DNA from: Porites lobata | Lineage: Eukaryota; Cnidaria; Anthozoa; Scleractinia; Poritidae | Assembly: GCA_942486035.1 (NCBI GenBank) | Contig: CALNXK010000159.1 | Coordinates: 798,501-862,500, forward strand | DNA length: 64,000 nt | Direction of reading: 5' to 3' | Shown here: positions 24,515 through 36,384 of the stretch, in pieces | How the letters are laid out: the number at the start of each line of letters is the position of its first letter | How positions within the stretch are numbered: position 1 is the stretch's first letter | Made by a program: the position numbers and the translations under genes | Notes under the pieces: model-generated | What the model was told of the DNA's origin: nothing | The model's input: only the letters and a program-made list of their open reading frames with translations | Databases searched by the model: none

Positions 24515-26075
24515 CAGGCGGTGTGCGTCACGAGACTCGACCAATCAGAATGCGTCATTTGTAGAGTGATTTTCGCGCTCGGAAAGAGCCGATGTCAGAG
24601 GTATATGTGGTGAAATTTTCGCTTTATTCCAAGCTTGTGTTGGTAATCTCGACACTATACCGCCGTGGAAAGTTGTTGAAACACTTTATCTTGATAGCAG
24701 TTGCGTTACTTTTTAATATTTTGCTTTCTTGAGCGTTTGTGACAAGTTTGAATTACTCGGTCATGTGCAGGCAGCCATGATGATTGGAGTGTTGTTTTTG
24801 CCGTTCTTCTTGGATTTATTGCTGGTTACTGTTAGCGTTATTATCGAATTATTTTGGCCATCTTGTTACTTCAACCTTTCTTCTTTGCAAATTTCGGGTT
24901 CTACCCGGGTCTACCCCTGTTAGTTTTCCCGTTATGAGCCGTTGAAAGTGTCTTGGAATTGAGACATCGTCTTAGCCAAGTGGCACAACTCCCGGGAAAC
25001 GGGCTGAGAAAACATGCCGAAGCGGATGCCGACGTGAAGCGAGTAACGCCAAATCCAGGAAGAGTTTGTTCTATTTTAAACCACAAAAGGTAAATGAGTT
25101 TGAATATTGTAATAACCTTTGGAAAAAAAAACATTTTTCTTGACCCAGTGAGGAAACTGAAAGCGTGACTTTAAAATAATTTGCATGCGGTGTGTGCTAT
25201 GTGTATGCAAATCTTTGTGTAAACTTATGTGAGGGAATAAATTGTTATATTAAAATCTCTACCAAAACACAAAACCGTTATCGAAGATCCAGACAACATC
25301 ATACAGGATTTTAAAACTGTGAGGTTAGGTTTTACTTTATAACAAAATCGATATACTACGTGCGCTCCCTTCAATCACCGCACAGACAAGACAAGATCGT
25401 GGTTTATTTCACTGTTTATTTCTGCGACTGAAGCTTCGGTGAAATTCCGATTGTGCTGCAGCTGTTCGGCTCTTTCGGTCTGTTTTCCCCTTGCCTGATA
25501 GAAGATTTATTTACGCATAAGGATTTCAAACGGGCACTGTTTTCAAAATAATATAAACTTGTCGATGAAAATAAAATTGTTATGAGAGACGATTTCTCAC
25601 CTTGCTGTTTGCACGCGCTCCCCCTGCTTTGCCGGTAACGAACTCCATCAAATATATAAACACTTCTGATGGACGAATTTTTTTTAGTTAAGCAAAGCCA
25701 GGTATGAACTACAGATCTCTTTCACTATGAGATAAAAACATGCATATAAACCAAACAGTACGTAAAATCTTTGAGAAGCAGGAAATTAGTCGCCGCTCAA
25801 AGTCGGCTAGATCGCACGTTCGTCTCCGAATCGCGATAAACTTCTTGAAATTGTCTTGTGAAGCCAATAGCAAGCATCTAAGGCCACTATAAGATCTTAA
25901 AAATTCTCGAAATCTCTCTCTTCCGTAATGTTTTTCGGAAAAGGCAGCAGTGTTTTGATCCCTGGGTTTGATTCATTTCTCTTACGAGATGCAAACTCGA
26001 CCGTGTCACGATTGAAATGAGGCGTAGTAACAGTTTTACCCATGAACCTTTGTGGGTCGTGACGCACACCGCCTG
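24515..26075. mobile_element. DNA element with 19-bp TIRs and 9-bp duplication
   Basis: The left end CAGGCGGTGTGCGTCACGA (24515-24533) is repeated in perfect reverse complement at 26057-26075. The 9-bp duplication GTTTTCATG is exact (24506-24514, 26076-26084). Size is 1561 bp. The internal frame 24729-24923 is hydrophobic but unrecognised, and no transposase is seen. The duplication length suggests a Mutator-like mechanism, though the TIRs are short. Confidence 0.87.
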
Positions 26076-26861
26076 GTTTTCATGTCAAGCACAGAACAAT
26101 AACCATTCCTAGCGGTTTTAACCTGATTTCAGCCGAGATGGCGACCATTGTTGGTGACGTCACAGGCCTCCAGCGTCGCTACCACCCATAAAATATACCC
26201 CGTCTTTTTGGGAAGATCTAAGTCTTTCCTCTGATGGCAAAATGGTTTCGAAATACTACAACATATCAAAAACTCGGGGAGGGGGCCCATCCATTTATTT
26301 GCATTCATTGCCAACTTGTTACTTAGTTGTTTGTGACTCCTGAGCAAAAGCGTTGCTTCGCAATAAAGAGGGCAGAGTACAGATGTAGACGGCCTAAGAC
26401 TTATGAAAAAGAAGAAACGTGTGCGGCCAGGGCTATACCTAAGTCTACTATAACCGATTTAAACAAATGGGGAGATTTTTGGTGATTGGCGAAGAGCTCG
26501 AATTCTTAAATTGTAACGGACGTTGGAACCGGGCTGTCTCTCCGTTAAACATTATGATCTGCACAATGTTCAGCCCTTGGAAATTTCGTTTATAGTTCAA
26601 ATGGATGCTTCAGCCTTAATTACTGGCTGACAAAGTTTATCCAAGAGCCAAAACGTTATACCAGAAAGTGTGTGGAATACGACGTTACATCGAGGTCAAG
26701 AATGAGCAAGTTGGATTTGAATCCTCTTGATGCTTCGGACAAAAAGTGCAATTGATGTGCATGCACGTGGCACTTGTCATCATTTGTTGAAATGCTGAGA
26801 TAAATGTTAGCAGTCAGATAAGCTTGTTCTAAAGTGTATTGCAACTCTGCGATTAATTAAT

Positions 26862-26996
26862 GGGTGGATTCGTTTGCAACATACGCGTATAGCTATTGCA
26901 TTTGCCTGCTGGACATTTCTACGGCCTAAAGACACTAAAATATTTTAGTGGGCAAATACGACAGCTATACGCGTATGTTGCAACAGAATCCAACCA
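26862..26996. mobile_element. Foldback element
   Basis: Arms GTTGCAACATACGCGTATAGCT-like and its complement pair across a short centre holding the perfect palindrome CACTAAAATATTTTAGTG (about 26933-26950). No coding sequence. Confidence 0.65.
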
Positions 26997-27350
26997 AGAG
27001 TTTTTCATCTTCACATGCGGGTTTGAAATAGTTTCCAAACACCTTTGGTTTTTACCTCGTTTTTCATTGAGTTTCTAAACTCATCCACCTGGCGCTGGGC
27101 AATCTGGTTGGGTTACAGCATCTTGAATAATTAATGAGTTTGAGAAGAAGAACAAGAACAGCGTACACGAAAAGAGGAGGAGGACTAGAAGAAAGATGAG
27201 AAGGAGTAGATGGAGGAAAAGCTTACTTCCGTTTGCTGCCCTTTTTTTTTCACATATATGACTCCAACAGTCTTATTTTATATCCAGGTTATTATTCAGG
27301 AATCAACAATTCTCCAGAAAAGCATCAGATAAGCCTTATGCTCTTAAACG

Positions 27351-27471
27351 ACATATATGTTGTGGTTCAATTTTTTCTTTGGGTTAAATTTTGTTCTAAA
27401 CTCATTACCATACCACAAAACAAAGGGAAATATACTTAAAACCAAGAAGAAAATTGAACCTCAACATGTAT
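27351..27471. mobile_element. Foldback MITE present only in unit B
   Basis: Arms TGTTGTGGTTCAATTTTTTC and GAAGAAAATTGAACCTCAAC pair around a centre with CATTACCATACCACAAAAC. Unit C has the flanks directly joined near 35975-35995, that is an empty site. Same family as 9142-9268. Confidence 0.8.
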
Positions 27472-28106
27472 AAGGAAATAATTAGAAACTGAAAGTTTTG
27501 AAAGTTTCGAAAGAGTTACCTTTAAAGTGTCACCTTCCGTAAACAAAAAATTGTGGCCAAAGAATAACTGGACTAATTTCAATTTTTTCGTCAGTTCGAA
27601 AATGAAAAAACTGAATATCACGAAAAAAAAAGAGAAATAGCAGCAAACAAACGAAAAATGTAATCATTTTTAATTATTGACATGTTTTGTAGTTGTTGTT
27701 GTTTAACATTTTTATAAGTAGACTCTTTTCATGCAAGGTGTCGGTAAACGTTCTATAAGTCGAAATGATCGGTCTGTCAAACGCAATGAATCGATCATGG
27801 ATATGAAACTTGTTTTGATGCGTCTCCTTTCCTTGCACCCCCTTCCCATATCGTTATTCTGATGGTCAAGGTTCTCTTTTTCGTGGGGGATTAATAACTA
27901 ATGTAACTTGACCTAGAAAACGACAAGAAAATAGCAAGCTCATTTCTTTTTGGATATTGCAAAGAGTATTTACCTCAACGTCTAGGAAGGACGTTAGATG
28001 ACGTCAGAGAGTCAGAAGCCATCGGGCTTTTTATGTCTCCAGCTGCCCAAATAATGAAGATGAAGGCCGAAAAGAAACAAGCAATTAAATGCTTAAAGGC
28101 ATTCTA

Positions 28107-28132
28107 GTTGGGGGGGCGGGGGGCGGGGGGAT
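28107..28132 (+). other. G-rich run
   Basis: Four or more G-tracts in a row (a seven-to-eight G run, then GCGGGGGGCGGGGGG) give G-quadruplex potential on the + strand, about 0.8 kb upstream of the copy B TATA box. The matching stretch is absent in unit C. Confidence 0.5.
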
Positions 28133-28882
28133 ACAGGAGACATGTTTTGACAAAACATCATTCACGAACTTTATTACTTCACAAGAACTAATGGTAGCGC
28201 GTAGGGATAGACCTTTTTAGCTTGTTTGTTCTGTATGTTTTTCCCATTTAAGACCACGTGATGGTAGCCCAGAGAACTGTTTCTTTCAAATGTCGTCCGT
28301 GCACGTGCATCCACGCGCATATGTATGCATAATTAATGAAAATTCACAAGGCGAATTCCCTGATTTGGGAAAACAAAACACACAAGCTAAAAAAGTCTGT
28401 TGTCAATTTTTTTTGCTTTTTTTTTGGCGTGCGATACTGAAATGTAGGAAGGAATCACACACACACACACACAAAGAAAAGTGAATCATGACATGGAACG
28501 CAAGCAATATATGATCATATATAAATAAAATATTATGTTCTTTCTTTCTTCCCTTCTTTTTTTTTTGTTTTGAAACGTTACTAAAAACAAGCCAAGCTTC
28601 TTGCACACTGCATGATGGTTAAAATACTTAAATAAATAATAATGCTTTCATTGATTCTTATTTGTTTTTATCTATTTATTTATATTTTCCTGTTATGTGC
28701 GGGATTTTCTTAAATGAAACCAAAAGCTCCTGATGAAACTGATAACTTGTCTCTGGATCCGGAAAAAAGAAAATTTATAATGAACGTTTGAAAGTTTATT
28801 ATTAGGAACTAATTTCCAAATGCATGACTGTGATACGCCCAGTCTTGAATCACGTGAATGTTGCGGTTCTTCAGTGTAATGA

Positions 28883-28960
28883 TATAAAATGGGATGTGTA
28901 ACCAATGTTTGTTTGAATCTGATGTTAATAAAAAGGAGACCAACGTGAGTCCACCATCAA
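28883..28960 (+). promoter_or_regulatory. TATA box and 5' non-coding exon of copy B
   Basis: TATAAAA at 28883-28889. A 5' exon probably begins about 25-30 bp later and ends at 28960 before the donor GTAAGTAAAG. A block upstream (CACGTGAATGTTGCGGTTCT, about 28852-28871) is kept in unit C with few changes, as are the TATA box and the CCAACGTGAGTCCACCAT sequence before the donor. Transcription start is inferred, not observed. Confidence 0.7.
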
Positions 28961-29413
28961 GTAAGTAAAGTGTTAATGTTGTTTTTGGCTCGGCTTACGG
29001 CTGTCATTATAATTTTGACAAATTTCACTTATTTATTTCTTTTTTGCCCATTGTTACATTCTTGTAGTTTTTCAAAGAGGCTCACACGCATAGAATAATA
29101 ACCAAAGAATTTTAGAAACAGTTTCGAAGAATGTTTGCTTTTAAAAGGAGCTCTGAAGATTTTGCTAATTTTTAAGGGCGTTGTGGTTGAGTGTATGACT
29201 TTGTTTACAAAAATGTCATTGAAATGATACGAGGACAACTTTCAATTTTACAAAGAATGAATACTAGGCTTATTCCCACAAACGTTAACTACTATTTCGG
29301 CCGTTTTCATTCTCTAATGGCTGATAGATTCTCAAGTATTACATGCAAAGAGATGATAATTTTTGTTTAAAATGATATATATATACATTTTTGAAAAACA
29401 GGTCAAACGCATC

Positions 29414-30664
29414 ATGAGTGAAACCTGCAACAATCCTAGGGTGTTTGAGGATGGTAAAAGTTATCGTGTGTGGTCGCTAACTCGTCAAGGCTTCTTGAAG
29501 TTGACTACAAATAAAGATGGGGATCCAAGTGTCGAGTGCAGTGGCACTGGAAAGGAAGACTCGAGTAATACAGAAATCTTAATGATTGTTATTTCTTGGG
29601 TGCCCAATTTCCTCTAGTAAGCGTTGCTATAAGAAGTTTTTGTTGGCTTTTGATAAGACATTTGAAGCTTTTTCTTTTCGTTTTCTGCGTTCCATTTCAA
29701 ATTAGTAACTTGCCTGTCGCATGTTCAGTGCTCTCTTTAAGCGGAAGATCGTGGGAGCGAAGATCTCTATCACCCTATATTCAGTGTAGAGTGATTTATT
29801 TATCTATAGGTGAATTTTTATGCAGTGAAGTGATTCTTAAAGTATAAAGGACAAAGAGATAGCAATATATGTTGATAAGACAAAGGGGAAAATTAAAAAG
29901 TAAAAGCAACAAGATAATTTCACTGATTTTATGATGTAAGGACCTACTAAGCCACCCGCAGATCAACAAAATTTGTTATTATTTCTATCTGCTCATTTTC
30001 TCTATTATTTTATTGTTAATTCAGGCAAAATCACTGCCAGAGATATGGGATTTCGGCTTGAGTTTCAGAAAGACGGGAAAAAGTATGCTCTTGATGCTAC
30101 TACGGACAATGGCACTGTATCAGTGAAGGTAAAGAATGCTACGAACCATGCTCTACTGAGCTTACAAGTTAGTTAAAAAATGATTTAATTAAGGCTTCAG
30201 TACCCCATTCAGAAGAAAACGTGTGAGGATCTGAAAACCGCAATAAAAAAAAAAAAAAAAAAAAAAGAAGAAGAAAGAAAGGAAAAAAAAAAAGAACAAA
30301 AAACAGAAATCGACGACATACGGCGCAGATAACTTCATAACTCATCCAAATGTATAATCAAAGTTGAAGCTATGGAAACTCGTGGATACTTTGTTTAGAA
30401 AATTAGTTAAGAGAAGTCGCGCGATAAAATACAATATGAAAAATATTTTAAGTTTATTTGAAATGAGCCAACAACAACTACTGTACCTACTACATCCAAA
30501 TAGAGAATTTTACATTTTCGATCGTTAATGGAATAATATGTACTATCGGATAACAAGGATGTCTAGGAGGTAAGTCAACAAACGGTTTATTAATTTCTTG
30601 CTAAGGCCCAGCTATTTAACAATTATTCCTCGAGCCCTCATGGGCTCTGAGTCCATGAGGGCTC

Positions 30665-30695
<31 letters not shown>

Positions 30696-32606
30696 ATTGG
30701 TCAAAAATATCGAGACAAAACAACTTAAGTTAGCAAAACGCGATTCAGCAGCCATTGTTTCGGTCTACAAAGCTGAGGCACTTTCCGCTACCAGTGGCCA
30801 TAACATATAGCCTAGTAGTAGCTCAACCAATCAAAATGCAGCATTGATAATAGACCACTAGTTGGATTTTACCAAAAAAAAAAAGATGTTTTTAACACAT
30901 GACACACCGGCTACGGGTGCGAAACGATTACCGTACACGCAATGTTTAAGATACCTATTTGAGTATAAAGAAATGTAAAAAAGCGGGTCGAGAATTCAGA
31001 AAAAAAACGGAACGGTTATCGAATAGGACCATTTAATACTTTTCTGCCGATTAAAATAGTGTATTCAATTGCGGGATATTCCACTAGAAAACACTTCTTA
31101 GATTCGGCTACAGGCGTATGTTGTAAATAACGGTTCAGCGAAAAATAACTCAGAAACAACATAACATTATGCGTAACAAAACTTAATTAAGTTTTCAACC
31201 AAACGGCGGTGAGCGTGATATACTGTTTCTGACACGTACAATGTTAAACTTGTGACTCGTTGTCTCACGTTGACAATAATATTTTAGACTGTCAGTTCGG
31301 CAATAAAAGGTCTTACCCTCCTGTTACCTTCTTTGAATTTATCCACCCTTGGGCATAATAAGCCGGATTTTTTGCATAAAACGCCTTTGACGAAGACTTT
31401 TTGGCACACTCACTCTAAACCGTATTTCTCGCTAGATTTGAGTGCCACCCGGGCGAGTGAGGTACTCCCTAATATTTGCCTTATAGGTATCTGCCGCCCC
31501 AAAGGATATGTGTTTTGCGCTGTTTTGGTCTGAAAACGGGTATGGACTTAACCTATTTAGGTCTGATTTCGGGTATGGTTTTCGAGGGAATACGAGACTG
31601 CATGAACGGATTTGTTGCTTCATTTCCAAATGAACAAGAAAGAAAGAGTAAAATGCGCTTCGAAATGAATTTTAAGAAATTTTTTCTTTGCATTTTAATC
31701 CGTTGTAAGTAATGATGACATAATTTCTGCCTGCGACAGGTCTGAAAACGACTGTGGAAAAAGACAATTTTTCACTGTGAAAAAAGGTCAGGATTAGAAG
31801 AACTGGGCGGTACACCCCCACCACGAAATGCCACAAATACACCCCTACACCCCCACCCCCACTACCCCCCCCCCCCTTTCGGGGGCCAGAGAAACCACGT
31901 TATAAATAGCGGAATTTATCGGCATTGTTCTTCCTTTGTCATGTTACTGTAGACACACTTCCGCCTCAACGGCGATAGGTCGTTCTCATATTCGATCGTT
32001 CTCATATCGGGCGACTTCGTAACGAGCCGACCCCTTTCTACAAAACTGACTGAGTGACTCATTTGCGTATTTCAACCCACAGCAATAACTTCGTGAAATA
32101 GCCTTCGGGTATCTGCGTGTTAAAAAGACCTAATATCAATCTTCCGAGACCGCAATACCGCAGGTTAAAAGCCACATCACTACAAATTCTTGAAGCCTAC
32201 TTTGTCAAGTGGGTTAAGACATAGTAAACTTAAATAACAATTATATTATTATTGTTAATATTATCATTATATATTATGATTATCATTATTATTAGTATAT
32301 CATTGTTATAATTATTATCACCATTGTTATTAGCTCAGTCTAAACTTAAATGGATACTTTCTTTTTTTTAACTTACAGCCTTTGCCAGACAGTGAAAGAC
32401 CAGCGGGGTTCTACGTTAAGCCTTTCGGTTGTGAGACACCAGAGACACAATGTAAAGGAAGCCTTTTTAAAGCACTGACTGCATTGGGACAAGGCAATGT
32501 AGAAAAATGCGTTGCTAGTTCAAATAGCGGGAAGGAATGGTCTTTGAAGACATTTGACAAAGACATACCACATCCAGATACCATTTTTCTCATAACAGAG
32601 GTCTAG
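29414..32606 (+). CDS. Putative leaderless beta-trefoil (IL-1/FGF-like) protein, copy B
   Basis: Model: exon 1 coding 29414-29564 (acceptor AG 29400-29401; ATG 29414; donor GTAATA at 29565, phase 1), exon 2 30025-30128 (donor GTAAAG, phase 0), exon 3 32379-32606 (TAG 32604-32606). Lengths 151+104+228 give 160 residues with no frame break. There is no signal peptide or membrane segment. Each exon has a similar hairpin: GFLKLTTN...VECSG, KYALDATTDNGTVSVK and KCVASSNSGKEWSLKTF, the threefold pattern expected of a beta-trefoil. The C-terminus PHPDTIFLITEV and the FKAL...CVAS spacing resemble the end of IL-1/IL-18 family proteins; FGF-type proteins are the alternative. Poly(A) signal AATAAA at 32675-32680. 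The role (extracellular signal or alarmin) is inference only. Confidence 0.72.
30129..32378. other. Intron 2 of copy B: repeats
   Basis: Contains a poly-A run (30244-30264 onward), a palindromic insertion around 30600-30880, a remnant at about 31430-31880 with TATCTGCCGCCCCAAAGG and a C-run (about 31863-31876), and AT/TTA microsatellite near 32240-32330. No additional gene supported. Confidence 0.6.
30618..30678. repeat. 61-bp near-perfect palindrome
   Basis: Arms AACAATTATTCCTCGAGCCC and the complement, with a short loop near CTCTGAG. It lies inside an insertion of about 280 bp that is not in unit C, so it is probably one end of a MITE. Confidence 0.8.
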
Positions 32607-32890
32607 CGGCGTTGCATTTACGTGTAAAAGTTCCAGTTTTTGTGCAAATTAAATATTTTTTCAGGAAATGTTAAAATAAAGGAAATAGGCTTTGGTTTTC
32701 AAAGCTATGATCAGTTTTTCCCTTCAAAACCCAGTATAAATTTTTCTCGTGGGATTAAAAGCTCTGAACGCTTATGTTTTATCTTCTAAGAGGTATGAAC
32801 TTTTGTAGCTCTTCGAGGCAAAAAAGTGTGTATTTTTTGTCTTTGTAATATGTAACTATGTTTAAATAAATTGTTTTTGATAAATTAAAG

Positions 32891-34309
32891 GTTTGGCGCC
32901 TACCGTAATTCGCATTTGGTTGTGCTTCGGTCAGAGGTCACGTTTTTTCGCCTGTTTTTAGTGTAATATTTACATTTGCTTCGCTTTGTCAGCGCTCGTG
33001 ATTTCATTTACCCAAAAATTTTATTTCGCTAAGTTGAAGAAAAAAGAATGCTCTTTCAGACTAAACAAGCCTTGGTGTTCAAATTCATCTACCAACCCGC
33101 TTTCTTAGCTCGTGAAAAAGTGCTAAATTTTGACGGCTGATTAAGCGATTTTGAGTCAACAACTTTGAAAATTTCCTTAAAAATCTCTTGTCGACCAAAT
33201 CGCGAACTAATCAGTTAAAATTATAGAGGAAAGATAGTAAAAATACGAAGTGTCATTATATTTTAGTAGCCAACTTTATTTTAAAATGTACGAGTTATAT
33301 TACTGAGTATGACTGTAATTTTGCATGATTTTTGCCCATTTTAGGCCTCAGGAAGAAAAAAATTCGTTAAAAAATGTTATTCACTCGATCGTACTTAAAC
33401 CAACGATTTTGTAAGAAGGGCCCATAGGGCTTTATTATGGCTGAGTTTGAGGCCAGGTCATTTTTCGACTATTTCCACGTTTAGCTGATATTTACGCGGA
33501 GCCGCTCCTAAAACCCTTAATCAGCCGCAATGAAGAGACATTTCTAGAGGGGCCAAGAAAGAAAATGCTATTGCATCAGAGGGCAAATCATGCCGACCAG
33601 AGAAAATCAATATGCGTGTCACGACCTCTCCTATGAAATATATTTAATAAGCGGCCAAAATTCACATTTGCTCAGTCAAAACGTTTTCCTCCAAAGCATA
33701 ATCCACTCGACAGAGAAAACAATTCAATGGAACAAGAAGCATTTTTGCATGAGGTAAACTGAGTCGTGTATTTCCTACCGATCCCCCTTTTTTAGCCAGG
33801 CGAGATAACAATGACGGTCGGCCGTTGCACGGAACTTGAAGAACTCTTTGCATGAACAAACATCTGATAAATAAGGCTTTTGTAAAATCCTGTTGGTAGA
33901 ACACAGAAAACATCCTTACCCCTGAGCAGCAACTCCAAAGCTTCCCTCTACTCCCATTTTAAAACAAATCCCAATTCTTGCGAGCAAATCCAGGCGATCA
34001 ACATCCGTCATTTTACAGCGAAAGCTTTAGAAATTCATCACGGTAGGGAATATCGGGAATGACTTGTTAAAAAAATTACTTGACAGCTTGGTGACAGCTT
34101 GCATCGAAATTTAGCCAATGGGAATTGCCCGTGGCTGGGAGAAGTGGGTAATTCGAACGAATATCACGTATGCAAAACGGGCAGTCCGTATTTTTAGCGG
34201 CTCTCCCCAGTCTCGCTCTCTGTTTTCAGCCTCGTTCCCGACCTTTTGTTTGACTGCTCGCGCGTACTTGAAAACGCAAAAATACGGACTGTTTTGCAGT
34301 CTAGTTGGG
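32891..34309. other. Interval between duplication units, no gene
   Basis: AT-rich sequence without supported features. Possible transposon ends near 34168-34300 (GCAAAACGGGCAGTCCGTATTTTTAG and its rough complement AAATACGGACTGTTTTGC). Confidence 0.5.
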
Positions 34310-34445
34310 TGACAGCAGGCGCGTCTTGAATAATTATAAGCTTGAGAAGAGGAACGAGAAGAGCGTACACGAGGATCAGAAGGGCGAGGAAGAGGATGAA
34401 GAGAAGACAGATGAGAAGGAAAAGGAGGAGGAATAGCTTGCTTAA

Positions 34446-35354
34446 GGGACTGTGCAATAATTATCAGGAGAGGGGGGGGGGCTGAAAAACTAGAGGGGGG
34501 GTATTACATAAAATAGCTGCCAAGATAGGGGGGCTCAAAGTAAAATCACTCATTTGACGGAGGGGGGGCCTTAAGTTTTATCCGAAATGTAAATAAAATT
34601 AAACGCAATAAAAGATTCTCAGGCATCATGATAGACTGTAACAAATATCAACACGAACAGCTGTTAAACGATTATTGAAAATATTCCATCAAAATGAAAA
34701 GCAAATTCACAACTGATCAATTTTAACCCGTCTTCTAATTAATTGAGCTGATCCTATGTAAAGCAAAAATCATGAACTTGTTTTTCAGCTTCTCCCATAA
34801 AACAATGGGGATCAAACAGATCTCGTAGACAAGCTTTGTCAGTTTTTGATGTGAATAAAAGTAATGTTTCTTCATCAACTGAATCGATTTGCTGAATTGC
34901 ATAGATATGTGGCTCATAACAAAGTTCAACAGGCTCTCCTCCCAAGGATCTAAATATAATGCAAGCTCTTTTTCGTCTGTTATTTGAGGCGTTCAATCTC
35001 CTGTTCTTTGATTTTTTTTTCTCTGCTCCTTTCGTTTTAGATTTTGAGCCAATGTGGTAAGCACCCCGGTACTTAGCAAATGCTTTGTCTAAATCTTCAA
35101 TCAAGTGATCAACATCCTTCTCGGTACTAGATGTTACATAATAATGTTTGTCATTATTGAAGCTGTGATGGCAGCTCAGTCCAGTTTTGAGTTTACATGT
35201 GGTGGGAATGTGTGTGGGGGGTGCGACGTTATTTTTAACATAACAGAGGGGGGTTAGAACTATTTTCTTTTTTTTTTGGAGGGGGTAGTGTCTAAGTTTT
35301 TGCTAGATAACTCTAGTTTTACAGCCCCCCTCCTGATAATTATTGCACAGTCCC
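34446..35354. mobile_element. Harbinger-type element with 25-bp TIRs (909 bp)
   Basis: Perfect 25-bp inverted ends start GGGACTGTGCAATAATTATC (34446-34470, 35330-35354). The target duplication is TAA (34443-34445, 35355-35357). G-runs of six to ten lie just inside both ends. It interrupts the purine-rich block that is continuous in unit B, so it inserted after the duplication or was lost from B. Confidence 0.9.
34754..35170 (-). CDS. Unrecognised coding remnant inside the 909-bp element
   Basis: The frame is open upstream of the ATG at 35104 to about 35170, and the stop is at 34754. The translation is charged, with a lysine-rich stretch (SKSKTKGAEKKKSKNRR) and a C-terminal part with ordinary globular composition (ELCYEPHIYAIQQIDSVD). 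I do not recognise the family. It could be a captured host exon or the end of a protein of the autonomous parent element. It is not a DDE transposase core. Confidence 0.4.
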   Translation of the reverse strand, partial: HHSFNNDKHYYVTSSTEKDVDHLIEDLDKAFAKYRGAYHIGSKSKTKGAEKKKSKNRRLNASNNRRKRACIIFRSLGGEPVELCYEPHIYAIQQIDSVDEETLLLFTSKTDKACLRDLFDPHCFMGEAEKQVHDFCFT

Positions 35355-35777
35355 TAAGCTTGCTGTTTTTTTTTTTTTCGTTTGTTTTGTTTTGTTTTTT
35401 TTTCACATATATGACTCCAACAGTCTTATTTTATTTAGTATTCACCAAATCAGTGTTCTGATTGGCTCCCGTAGCTCGGAATATCCTTATATAGTCACTG
35501 TTTTGAGATAGAATTCAAAATGGCTTCTCGTTTCAGGACATTTTAGAAAGACAAAATTTTAGCGGTAAATGGAGCATCCGCACCAACAAATACCAAGAAA
35601 GAGACAAAATTTGGCTTGTCAGTGTTAGCTGGTGAGAAGAAAAAATTTTTTCTTACTGAATTTGCAACAAAATCATAAAAAAATGATCTCGACAACACTA
35701 TCAATTGAAACGTATACAAATTCTAACTAAGTGTCGTCTTTTATTTACAAAAAAGTTCCTTTTTGATTTTTATCCAA

Positions 35778-35820
<43 letters not shown>

Positions 35821-35915
35821 GTGATAGCTAGATATATACCTCGACACTTCGTGTTTTGGTATATACCCACCACAACTATTCACATTCCCTTCGGGGGATA
35901 GTTAATTGTGTAATA

Positions 35916-36384
35916 TATCCAGGTTATTATTCAGACATCAACAATTCTCCAGAAAAAGCATATTAGCCTATGCTCTGTAAAACGCGTGTATAAAGAAGTA
36001 ATTAGAAACTGGAAGTTTTGAAAGTTTCGAAATAGTTACACAGACCTTCCGTAAAAAAAATTGTGGTTAAAAAAATAATTGGACTTATTTCAGGTAGTAC
36101 TCTGGCTTTATTTTATACTAATTCTTTTTTTCGTCAGTACGAAACTATATATTCAGGTTATTATTCAGGCATCAACAATTCTCCTGGAAAAGCATATTAG
36201 CCTATACTCTGTAAAAGGCGTGTATAAAGAAATAATTAGAAACTGGAAGTTTCGAACGTCTCGAAAAAAATAATTACACAGAGCTTCGGTAAAAAAAAAA
36301 AATTGTGGTTAAAAAATATTTGGACTAATTTCAGGTAGTACTCCGGTTTTATTTTATACTAATTCCTTTTTTTCGTCAGTACGA
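35916..36384 (+). repeat. Tandem duplication of a roughly 233-bp unit
   Basis: Two adjacent units run from ATAT(C/T)CAGGTTATTATTCAG to GTCAGTACGAAACT (about 35916-36149 and 36150-36384). Unit B has a single copy (27285-27600). Confidence 0.85.

Larger units (their letters stand above)
27100..32890 (+). repeat. Segmental duplication unit B
   Basis: Similar in order and orientation to 34310-49250 once insertions are removed. Anchors include the purine-rich block (27130-27230 vs 34338-34440), TTTTTTCACATATATGACTC (27244 vs 35400), the promoter and 5' exon, all three coding exons, the introns and the 3' flank with TATGTAACTATGTT. Carries one beta-trefoil gene. Confidence 0.9.

Noticed and set aside
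24729..24923. Hydrophobic frame that could be a small membrane protein
   Set aside because: Lies within a DNA element with TIRs, no conserved partner in the window, no splice or promoter signal.
28721..28745. CTGATGAAACTGAT as a second hammerhead core
   Set aside because: No stem II between the core boxes and no cleavage triplet; only chance similarity.
29438..29460. Earlier donor GATG|GTAAAA in exon 1 of copy B (also GTAAGC in copy C)
   Set aside because: The phase would fit, but the following sequence is conserved at protein level between copies, with a 3-bp indel that keeps the frame, and supplies the first trefoil strands; the donor at GACTCGA|GTAATA fits better.
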